A DNA stretch of 64,000 nucleotides from Gaeumannomyces sp. JS-464 (taxonomy: Eukaryota > Ascomycota > Sordariomycetes > Magnaporthales > Magnaporthaceae): positions 2,914,001-2,978,000 of the forward strand of contig NGZR01000004.1 in assembly GCA_002197995.1 (NCBI GenBank). The letters run 5' to 3'. Made by a program: the position numbers and the translations under genes. This document shows, piece by piece, positions 55,371 through 64,000 of the stretch. Under the pieces are notes generated by a model. That model was not told the origin of the DNA. It ran no database searches and saw nothing but the letters and a program-made list of their open reading frames with translations. The number at the start of each line of letters is the position of its first letter. The stretch's first letter is position 1.

Positions 55371-57366
55371 ATGGCCGAGGCCGAGGACACAGGAAATGGC
55401 GCTGGCACTAGCGGTGGCGAGGGGCAGCATGATACGCTGAAATACTCGCTTCTCGGGCCGTCGCTTCTCAAGGCCGGCCAGGACTCTGTCGATCAGTCCA
55501 AGGTAGGTTTGCCCGGATATTCGAACTTTTTTTTCATCCCTGTCGGCTGACCGCTCTACGTAGATATCTGAGATTATCTACAATGCGTCCAAGGGGTCCA
55601 AGTTTTTTGCTCGCGAGGCGGAGCGGGACCGAGACCTGACCGAGAAGATCGAACGCATCAAACAGAAGAAGGCGCACCTTGACACGCTGGACCTGTCCCG
55701 GGATGTCCGAGTCGCCGACGCCTGGATCGCAGAGCGCGAGCTGAGCCGGGACCTGAGCCAGTACATTGTCCACATAGACGCCGACGCCTTCTATGCCGCC
55801 TGCGAGCAGCTTGATCGGCCCGAGCTTGCTGACATACCCTTCGCTGTGGGTGGCGGCGTTCTGACGACATGTAATTATGTTGCCCGCAAGTTTGGGATCC
55901 GCTCTGGCATGGCCGGCTTCGTTGGTGAGTGCTACCCTGCTGCCCCTTGCTCGTTTGGCGAACGCTTACCGACAACTTGGAAAAGCCAAGAAGATCTGCC
56001 CGGAGTTGGTCCTCCTAAAGCTGAACTTCGACAAGTACAATGCCAAGGCTGCGGAGGTGCGCGAGGTGCTGGCCGAGTACGATGCTCGGTTCGAAAGCGC
56101 AAGCATCGATGAAGCCTACCTTAATATTACGCAGTATTGCACAGACCATAACATGGGGCCCGCCGAGGTCGTGGAGCAGATGCGCGCCGAGGTCCATCAG
56201 CGGACCAGGATCACCGTCTCGGCCGGCATCGCGGCCAACGCGAAGCTGGCCAAGATCTGCTCAAACATGAACAAGCCCAACGGCCAGTTCGTCCTCCCCA
56301 ATGAGCGCCTGGCAATCATGAACTTCATGCGCAGCCTTCCTTGCCGCAAGGTCAACGGCATCGGGAGAGTGCTGGAGCGGGAGCTCGCGGCCGTCGGCGT
56401 CGTCACTTGTGGCGACATCTACCCGGAGCGCAAGTACCTGACGCAGCTGTTTGGCGAAAAAGCCTTCAGGTTTCTGGTCGACTGCTACCTCGGGCTGGGC
56501 AGGACGACCATCCGGCCCGCCGAGGAGTACGAACGGAAAAGTGTTGGCACAGAGAGTACCTTCTCCGACATCAGCGACGGCCAGAAGCTCGGGAGAAGAT
56601 GCGATGGACCGCCGGAGAACTCGAGAAGGACATGAAAAAGGCCGAATGCAGGGGACGGACCCTGGTTTTGAAGATCAAGCTCGCCACTTTCGAGGTCCTC
56701 ACTCGGCAGGTCATTCTCCCGAGGTCTGTCCAGCTTGCCGACGACCTCTACAAGTTTGCGCTGCCGATGCTCGCGAAGCTGGAGAAGGAGTTCCCCCGTC
56801 TCACGTGTCGCCTGCTGGGACTGCGCTGCACCAACCTGGTCAGCACCAAAAAGCCAGACACAACGTCCTTTTTCGGCCTCAAACCAAGCCGAGTCGAGTC
56901 TGGCGATGGAGAGCGGCAGGGCAGCCCTGCCGGCCCAGGCGCGCTCGGCGATAGCTCCCTGATCGGGGGCGATGGCTGGGAGCAATGGCCTGCCGAGGAA
57001 TTGGATACGCCTGGCACAGATCAGGAAAGGCCAGAGCTCAAAGAGTCGAGCCCATCTCGCAGACACGGAAAGGAGATACTCCCAAATCCCACACCAGCAT
57101 CCAAACAGCCTCCTCCTGCAGAAGAGCGGTGGGACTGTCCGATATGTGGGCGTCCACAGAGTGTTAATGACAAAGAGTTCAACGAGCATATCGATGCTTG
57201 TCTGTCGAGACAAGCAATACGAGACACGGTCCAGCAAGAGACGCGAGAACGGTCCGCAAGCGAGGCCCCGGCTCCAGAGCCCAAACGCGCCAAATCCCTC
57301 CCTGAGCGGAAACGCACAAGAGGTGGCTCGGCAGACCCGAGGCAGAAGAGGCTATGCTTTGGATGA
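55371..57366 (+). CDS. POLK: DNA polymerase kappa (DinB/Y-family translesion polymerase)
   Basis: Y-family polymerase that bypasses damaged bases and extends mismatched ends in the nucleus. Exons are 55371-55502, 55564-55924 and 55986-57366; about 624 residues once corrected. The kappa-specific N-clasp is present ([20 protein letters not shown]). Catalytic motifs are [20 protein letters not shown] and [12 protein letters not shown] (acidic metal ligands). Also present are [39 protein letters not shown] (helix-hairpin-helix), [11 protein letters not shown] and the little finger ([14 protein letters not shown]). The C-terminus has a UBZ4-type zinc finger (CPICGRPQ...FNEHIDAC) and an NLS-like end. 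One base is missing near 56589-56593 (GQKL | [14 protein letters not shown]). The start gives an acidic N-terminus, usual for the family. Convergent with the oxidoreductase gene 120 bp away. Confidence 0.94.
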
Positions 57367-57487
57367 ATGAGAATACAATTATACACCAAACCAGTTCCTT
57401 CATACACTCCTCCTGTGTTCTAGCCACTCCCGTCGTCTATGCACTTGCTGCCAAGAGTGTCTCGCAAAGACAAACGAGCATCCGCCT

Positions 57488-58794
57488 TCAAACAATCTTG
57501 ACTACCAGGGCTCCCAGTCCGCCTTTACCCGAACAAACCTTTGAGAGCTCGGACCGCATGGTTGTGAGGTCGTTGAAGCTCACAACCGTCTTGACGGCCT
57601 TGAGTTTGCCCCGCGCAACGAGCTCGACGCACTGCTCAAAGTCCTCCCGGCATGCAGGATTTCCAGAAATGAACAGCCTCTGGGTGTTGGTGCCCCGCAT
57701 CTTCCAATCGTACCACCACTGGGCAATCGTCAGAATGGCGGCAAGGATAAGCGGCACCTTCCCGATGGCGCTACGGATCGCGTCCGGGTGGGGGATGCTC
57801 GCAATAGTTATGACGACGCCGGTCTTGGGGTTCAGGAGCGGAAAGGTGCTTTCCAGGGCCCATTGCGTGTTGTACACAAGATCGACGGTCCCCTTCCCGA
57901 CCTCCTTGGCGACGTCTTGGGTCTTGTAGTCAATCACCTGGTCGACGATGCCTGGCCCCAGGTGGCGCTCTACAATGGGCATCTTGGGCGTCGAGACGGT
58001 GGTAATGACCTTGCTGGCGCCATAGACGTTCTTGGCCATCTGCACGCCGATGCTACCGGTCGCGGACAGGCCTCCGTTGACGAAAACAGTCTTTCCCTCC
58101 AGCGACGATCCGGCCGGCAGCTTCATGAGGTCGACGACGGCATGCTTGAAGGACTGGTAGGTTGTAACGGTGGAGGCCGTCAGGCAGGCGGCATCCTCGA
58201 AGCTGACGTTCGGCGGCTTCCGCACCAGCAGGTTCTCGGGGGCGACGGCGTACTCGGCGATCCAGCCGTCGTACATGTGAGGGAAGACGGGGCGCGTGAA
58301 GCGGCCGCCCATGACCTCGTCGCCGACCTTGAGGGATCTGACGCCGCTGCCGACGGCCACGACGACGCCGCTGCCCTCCATTCCTATGATCCAGGGGAAC
58401 CTGGGGGGAGTTGGGGTTGGTTAGTCGAGAGGGAGAGGGGCGTATAGGCGCTTTGTGGGTAAAAGAGACAGAAAGATAGCAATTCACTTGGCAGGGATCA
58501 AGTAGTGAAAGGTACCAGCGGCGCCCCGGGCCTCGCCGGCCGCTGATGTCGCTGCGTAGACGCGGACCAGACAGTCCTCTGGCCTGACTATCTTTGGGAC
58601 GGGGATCGTTTGGATCTCGTACTGTGATGGGTGAGCACATTGCTTAGCGTCAACCACACAGTTGGTGAGATAGAAAAAAAAAAAAAAAAAAAGAGAAAAA
58701 CAGTTGCCAAAAGCTCGCTTACGGCATCGGGCTTGCAGTATTTGGGAGCGACGAGCGCCCTCATTGTCGAGGGGATTTCTGGGGACGGAGACAT
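57488..58794 (-). CDS. Zinc-less medium-chain dehydrogenase/reductase (quinone-oxidoreductase-like)
   Basis: Predicted NAD(P)H-dependent oxidoreductase of the MDR superfamily, 372 residues, no frame break. Exons in coding order: 58723-58794, 58488-58621, 57488-58400. The GroES-like half reads MRALVAPKYCKPDA, YEIQTIPVPKIVRPEDCLVR, FPWIIGMEGSGVVVAVGSGV and LKVGDEVMGGRFTRP. The cofactor half reads FEDAACLTASTVTTYQSF, GKTVFVNGGLSATGSIGVQM and DLVYNTQWALESTFPLLN. The GHE zinc-ligand motif of alcohol dehydrogenases is absent, so it is of the zinc-independent branch. A hydrophobic stretch near the C-terminus (VPLILAAILTIAQWWYDW) could be membrane-associated. The substrate cannot be told from sequence. 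Intron 1 contains a run of 19 A on the plus strand (poly-T in the transcript). Confidence 0.88.
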
Positions 58795-59181
58795 GGTTTG
58801 TTGCTGGTCCTGAACCCCCTGTCTCGTGCTGTTTGTTTTCGTCGTGCTGATGCGTAGACTCTGGCGGCCTGGATTTCCAGCTGATATATCAAGTGGTATG
58901 CAGGTGGAAGGGGAAGAATTGGAAAAGAGAACACATCGGTGCTCGGGTCTGATTTATAGCCTAGTCGCACGGGGTCAATCAACGACGCCGGCGCCGCACC
59001 CCGAACGTTCGGCGGTTCGGCGCCGACTCTTGGCAGCGCCCGACGCCGAATGTGGGGCCAGTCGGCACCCTCGGCGTCCTCCCTCAGGGGCTTTTATATC
59101 CTCCGCTTACTCCGTTGATCATTCCAGTTAAATCAGTCAAATAACAGCATTAACCTTCCAATCAGACAATGTTGAATCCTG
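58795..59181. other. Intergenic, promoter of the MDR gene
   Basis: About 390 bp between two minus-strand genes. An inverted, GC-rich stretch at 58980-59050 (CGGCGCCG, GTTCGGCGGTTCGGCGCCG) contains short palindromes that could be operator-like, but no factor can be assigned. Confidence 0.4.
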
Positions 59182-60294
59182 TCATTGAACCCTTCCATAC
59201 AGCCAGCGACGCAATGCACAGCATCCCACTTCCCGTCCACCGCAAGCACTCGCAGCAGTCTCTCCCACGCCCACGACCCGCTGCCCATCTCGCTCTCCCT
59301 GTCGCAGGAGCTTGATGGTGAACTCAAACGTGAGCTGGCCGGCCGGCACAGACCAGCTATCCCCTCGGTTGGCGACGACCTGGTAGGCCGCTTCCCACAC
59401 GGCGCGCAACCGTTTCATGGCCAGAGCCAAGTGTGTGAGTCTAGGCCCGCGGGACAGTAAATCCGAATTAGCGTCAGATTCTTATTTGGAATATGCTTTC
59501 TCTGGCCCTGCCAATGAGAAACCAAGACAGACAGGGCAAGAGAACCAAAAAAAAAAAAAAAAAAAAAAAAAAGGAAAGGAACGCTCTTACGCAAGCGCAA
59601 AACATAAGGTATACCCGCTGCGGAGAACCTCCAGCACCACGGCGACGTCGTTGCATCTGGGCCGCTTGACGCTCGGGTTGCACTCGCGGCTGAACGCATC
59701 ACTCCACGACTGGGCCGTGAAGACGGAGAGGAAGAAGACGAGCGCCATGTCGGCCGCGAGGTTGGCGCCCAGCCACAGCGGCCTGCCGTGTCTGCTCAAC
59801 CGAAGCAGGTTGAGGGTCGAGAGCACGGCGGCAAAGAAAGCCTTTTGTGTCTGTGTGTGTGGCAAAAATTGATAATGTCAGCCCGCACAGCGCTGCCACC
59901 CACCCCTCCTCCCGTGGTGCAAAACAATCACCCCGTTTTCGCCAAATGGCACTCGGGTGGGCAGCCAGCTTACCAGCAACATATCGTTTGTTGCGCACTC
60001 ACGCACCCACCAATAAGATGGCCTGTCGCGAGCATCTTGCGCGTCGTATATGACAAAGAAGGCGGCCAGGAAGCCACCCGAGAGGAGAGACAGGAGCAGC
60101 GACAGCCACGTCCAGGCGACGATGTCCCGAGGCGGCGGCGGCGGGGCAGGCTTGGTCGCCTGCTCGGGGCTTGGCGACAGCACCTGCGTCTGTGGTGAGT
60201 CTGCCGCGTCCGGCTCGGCACTCGCGAGCAGCGGCGTGGTCTCGGAGGCTAGTGCGGCGGCTCGCGTCGGTGTCGAGGCCTGGCTAGTAGACAT
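59182..60294 (-). CDS. Fungal four-helix membrane protein of unknown function
   Basis: Exons in coding order: 60007-60294, 59591-59850, 59182-59440; 268 residues. The introns give clean phases (0 and 2). The cytosolic N-terminus is Ser/Pro-rich (SETTPLLASAEPDAADS; PPPPPRDIV). Four hydrophobic helices follow: ~59-82 (AWTWLSLLLSLLSGGFLAAF), ~98-115 (AFFAAVLSTLNLLRL), ~122-142 (LGANLAADMALVFFLSVFTA) and ~163-185 (DVAVVLEVLRSGYTLCFA). A conserved-looking CNPSVKRPRCNDV loop with two Cys lies between helices 3 and 4. Helix 4 runs into an amphipathic tail (MKRLRAVWEAAYQVVANRG). No signal sequence. The second intron holds a run of 26 A on the plus strand. A MARVEL-like topology is possible but I see no diagnostic motif. 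Confidence 0.75.
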
Positions 60295-60727
60295 TGCGTT
60301 CTATACCGGATTCGCCGCGGGGAACAAACATATAGGACAGAGATTGCTTCCGCAAAAGTTGACAGATTGAAAGCCGACAGGCAGCCCAGGTTAGGCAGTC
60401 GCCGAGAGATGTACAGTTCGATCGCCGGGCAAAGGACAAGCTGTCATATACAAACCCGGGTCCCGAATATAAATCGTCTAGAACGCTTTAACGGTACAAC
60501 TTGCAACACTGGGGGGAAAGAAAAAAAAAGGCATGTATCTTATTGCTGTCAACAAAGGGCAAACATGCAGGGAAGCAGCCGCCCAACTGGACTTGGCGGT
60601 CAGCGAGCTGCGAGCCCTGCAAAATGGGAGGATTATGGGGCTGAGCTCGGGGAAATTGCACGAATCCATCCTTCTGCACGCCAGGAAGGGATCACAGAGA
60701 GCCAGGATCCCGGAGAGCCAGGGCTCC
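60295..60727. other. Intergenic between two minus-strand genes
   Basis: Carries the decarboxylase 3' flank and the promoter of the four-helix gene. An A run occurs at 60521-60529. Nothing coding. Confidence 0.5.
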
Positions 60728-62457
60728 CTATTGGCCCTGCGCAATCGAGCCAAGAACGTCCTCGACCACGGCCATGTCCTTTTCGACGTCGACCTTCCAG
60801 CTGCTGACGGCGAGGCGCGTGCACGTCATTCCCCTCCACACGGTGGGGGACACGTACATCTTCCTGGTCGCGTTGATTTTATGCACCAACTGCTTGTTGA
60901 CTGTCTCGTCCTTGGCCTTGAACAGCACGACGATGTGAGTCGTCTCGACTGGGTCGACGCCGTCGTGGGGCAGCAGCTCGTAGTAGGGCGATGCGTGCAC
61001 GTAGGCGGCGACCTTGCGTGCCATCCTGACCATGCGCGCCAGCATCCCCTCGAGGCCCTCTCTTCCCTCGCTGACCAGGACGGCATAGACGGGCAGGGCA
61101 CGGAACCGGCGCGAGTTCTCCATGCCGATATTCAGGGGGCTCTGGATCGGGGCACTGCCCGAGCCTGAGGGCGCCAGGTAGGCCGCATTGGTGTTCTTGA
61201 AAACCTGTGACTGCACTGTGGCGCTGCGGGCGAAGAAAAAGCCGTTGTCGTACGGCTTTGCGTAGGAGAGAAAGACAAAAATTGGTCGGAGCATGAGCCT
61301 GAGCACCTTTCACATGACAGCGACTCTAACAGCAGGTCAAGGGTGAGATCAACCTACCACGTTCAAAACCTTGTGGCCATCACCGGTGATGCTATCGGCT
61401 AGGTCAAGCCCCGAGACGGCATCGTGGATACGAGCGAACTCGCTCGTTTTCGGAAGAGCTCTCGCGAATATACCAAAAGCTAGATGATGACACGTTAGTT
61501 AAGCACGCCGCCAAGGGAATCTCGGACAACGTTGGCTACGAAAAAGGGTGCAATATTACCGCCATCCACGTGAATCCAGGCCTTGTACCGATCCGCTACG
61601 GCTCTGAGCTGCTCCATGTCTTGCCGTCCCACTACGGCGAGCCTGCCTGTGTTCACCTCGCCGGCACTGACGGAGATGATGGTTGCGACGCCCTCTCTAG
61701 AGGCTTCCCTCTCGACAGCCGCTATGTCCAGCCGGTAGGGCTCCTCGGCGCTTAGTGGCAACTCCTTGACCGAATCCCGGCCCAGTCCAACGATTGAAGC
61801 GGCCTTGGATAGCGAGCTGTGGCCGGCGCTGGTGAGCACCTGGATCTCGCTGATGCCGGCTTTGGTGCAGGCACGCAGGAGGCCGAGCTGGCCGACGGCA
61901 TCGGGGCTCCAGTCTTGTCCAGAATCGGGCGAAGCGACTGCTGCCAGACGCCGGGCGACGACGGCCTCCCTGCCGCAAGCCAAGCCAAGTATGTTGCTAG
62001 CAGTGGCGCCCGTGCTAAAGGTGCGGCCGGGCCAGGCCTTGGGGTCCAGACGGAGCAGCGACGCCAGCATTGCCAGAGCTGCGTCTTCAACGTCGGTGCA
62101 GACGGTTTGGGCGGGCAGATGGACCTGGACGTTCTGGTCCATGGCGGTGACCATGTTGTCGGCCGCCTCGGCCACGGGCAGCGTGGATCCCGTGACAAAG
62201 CCGTAGTAGCGCCCGCTCAGGTTCTGGCCGGTCAGGGCCGGCAGCAGCTCGCCGTGGAGATGCTTAATCGCAGCCTCGGCCCCCATCCCGGCCAGGTACG
62301 AGGGTGACCCGGGGCGGGGCAGCGCCAGTGCGGCGGCCTCGAGGGCACGGGGCGTGGGGAGGGTGCAATCGCCATCCCAGGCATCGACGGCGTCGCGCAG
62401 GCGGGAATATGCTGCGCGCAAGAAGTCGCCGCCGGCTGGGTCGTTCGATCCCGGCAT
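60728..62457 (-). CDS. PLP-dependent decarboxylase (aromatic-amino-acid/glutamate decarboxylase-like)
   Basis: Group II pyridoxal-phosphate decarboxylase family; substrate not determined. Exons in coding order: 61560-62457, 61358-61479, 60728-61255; 515 residues, no frame break. N-terminal part YLAGMGAEAAIKHLHGELLP, LSGRYYGFVTGSTLP. Cofactor site: TFSTGATASNILGLACGRE, SAGHSSLSKAASIVGLG, then the HVDGAFGIFARAL stretch created by intron 1. The Schiff-base Lys is in DGHKVLNVPYDNGFFFAR, created by intron 2 (about residue 335). C-terminal domain: PLNIGMENSRRFRALPVYAV, then DPVETTHIVVLFKAKDETV, and RLAVSSWKVDVEKDMAVVED. Such genes sit in some secondary-metabolite clusters, but the neighbours here do not suggest one. 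The reading frame that begins with GTG at 61306 starts inside the intron. Confidence 0.9.
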
Positions 62458-64000
62458 TGTTGGTTCTTTTCTTTTCTTTCTTTTTTGTTCTTTTCCCCTT
62501 CTTTATTCTTTCTCTGTCTCTCTTGTTCTCTCCGTTCCTCTCAACGTTGGAACAGCGGTCGCTGTGTGGTGCCAGTGTCTGAACGCAACAAGTCCGATGT
62601 TTGTGGTTTGTCGATGAACGGTAACTAGCCTTGCAGCTATTATGTACCCCCTCCCTTACTTAGCATGCCGCCTCGCTGGTCGCTACCTAGGCAAGTCATG
62701 TACAGCCAACCCGGGATCCGTTCTAGGGCGATCTAGACTCCAAGGGGAAACGGGGAGGCAGAATAGGTAGGTATAGTGATGGGAGCATATAGACAAATGG
62801 CAGACGAGACGATGTGATGGGTGCGGTAACAGGCGTCGGATTTGAGGCCAGCCACGTCGACATCAGAGGGTCGAAGAGAACCACAAGTCCGGAGCATGCA
62901 GCATCCGAGGGACCCGCGAGGATGGACCAGACCAGACTAGACCGGCCATTGAGTCCGAGACGAGATAGACTCGCGTGCGGCATTTGGATGAGGTGGCTAG
63001 ACCGCCACGGCGAACCCGTCTCTGTCTACCTCGGACACAGTGACATTTGCAGCGAAAAGTGTTAGATTGGTGCTGGGTGCCTAAGAATGTGTCCCAGGTC
63101 GCCCCCACCTGCGTCCCCCTTGCCTGGACAGGTAAGCCTTGGGGCGCGTGCTGGATTGGGAAGAGAAGGTCAGCAAGCTGCCGGCCACACAACATGGGAC
63201 GACCATGAATAAATAAGATCAAGAGGCCGAGACCCAGCCCTGCGACACGCCAATGTGCCGGGTGATTTGCCATGGACAGACGGCCGGGTCTGTGCTTCTG
63301 TTCCGATTCTTCTGTCCCAGTCGTCCGTCAGCCACCAGCAAACCTGATCGACGGCTGGATGAGGGACAGCAATAAAGATTGTCTGGGTGGGCTGTCTTGG
63401 GGCGGAGCGGGCAGGCAAGATTGAGCGGATGGGGCATCCCGGACCCCTGGTCTTGGTGCCATTGCATCAAAGGGTGCATGTAAGCGGGCAGGCGTACGGG
63501 GGCCAATCGAGTCCCAAACCAGGAGCTCAGCGCCCGGCCGAGTTTTTTTCTTTCTTTTTTTCTGCCCGCATTCAATGAGGTGGTTGGTGCGTGTGGTATC
63601 TGCAAGTGCGTTCCACAGGCCCCTCGAAGCATGGAGGCAGGCGGGAATTGCGGAACGTTGAGAATACAGTATGCTCGAGCGGGCGGGGCTGCGCGACCAC
63701 GCACGTTCGACCCTCTAGCCCACCAGCAACACCCGCTCGCTCACGACACCCCTCTTTTCTGGGTCTAGGATTGCCGTTTCGTCTTCTCCCAGGTGGCTTC
63801 TGTGCAGGTATCGGCTGTTCATCTGTTATCGGTTCTCCGGCGGGTGGCGCACTCTGCATTTGTCTGATTGAAAAGAAGGACTACAGAAAGGGGAGATTTG
63901 TGTTTTGCCAGCTACATGTCGTCTAAGCACATTTCACCCAGATATAGAGTCCCCAGCTCCGAGATTGGCCCAGCCCGCCGGCCTGTGTGGCCCCACGCTC
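62458..64000. other. Upstream region of the decarboxylase gene, no gene recognised
   Basis: T/C-rich promoter-like stretch at 62461-62540 (TTCTTTTCTTTTCTTTC), i.e. A/G-rich on the sense strand of the decarboxylase gene. From 62700 to the window edge there is normal GC with overlapping frames on both strands and no recognisable product. A gene could begin past the right edge. Confidence 0.5.

Noticed and set aside
57488..62457. Secondary-metabolite cluster (MDR reductase, membrane protein, decarboxylase)
   Set aside because: Neighbouring genes are housekeeping (polymerase kappa), and there is no synthase, regulator or transporter typical of a cluster.
1..64000. CRISPR arrays, prokaryotic operons, rRNA genes
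   Set aside because: No regularly spaced identical repeats; all recognised genes have spliceosomal introns or fungal family signatures; no rRNA sequence is recognisable.

Overview
The window looks like chromosomal DNA from a filamentous ascomycete, most likely a Sordariomycete. The protein-coding genes carry short GT-AG introns of roughly 50-280 bp (most under 120 bp) with CTAAC/CTGAC-like branch sites. The products are typical fungal ones (SWR1-complex Swc3, Rtc5, Rcf1, an OPT transporter, a TRK transporter). The first ~4.5 kb has the AT-rich, stop-riddled appearance left by repeat-induced point mutation (RIP). The genus was not determined.

Layout. 1-4520 is a RIP-degraded repeat block: a Ty3/gypsy-type retrotransposon with recognisable reverse transcriptase, RNase H, integrase and chromodomain, then two tRNA-like relics and a decayed minus-strand reading frame. 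4521-7766 is a gene-free transition zone with short tandem repeats. From 7767 on, genes are dense: threonine deaminase, Rcf1, Rtc5, Swc3, an ABHD12-like hydrolase with an 8-nt microexon, an oligopeptide transporter (12 exons), a conserved one-pass membrane protein, N-myristoyltransferase, a second alpha/beta hydrolase and a small secreted protein (up to 33.4 kb). 33.4-39.0 kb is gene-poor, with one probable gene fragment. 39.0-42.4 kb holds a disordered Gln/Pro-rich protein and an alpha/beta-hydrolase-like protein that has lost catalytic Ser and His and carries an RGG tail, followed by a 76-bp minisatellite. 43.7-50.2 kb holds an RPEL-repeat protein, a tiny Ser-rich protein and an ER-type FKBP. 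51.2-53.5 kb is a badly broken TRK potassium-transporter gene. 54.2-62.5 kb holds a CxxC protein, DNA polymerase kappa, a zinc-less MDR oxidoreductase, a four-helix membrane protein and a PLP decarboxylase.

The genes do not form an operon or an obvious metabolic cluster. They are mostly housekeeping functions (amino-acid synthesis, respiration, chromatin, protein lipidation, DNA damage tolerance) arranged as divergent and convergent pairs.

A recurrent oddity affects how every model is read: many conserved genes need one missing base restored to stay in frame, usually beside a short homopolymer. This points to consensus errors in the assembly rather than to many dead genes. The TRK gene is different: indels of both signs and an in-frame stop make a true pseudogene plausible. 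Models below give exons as seen and state where frame breaks occur.
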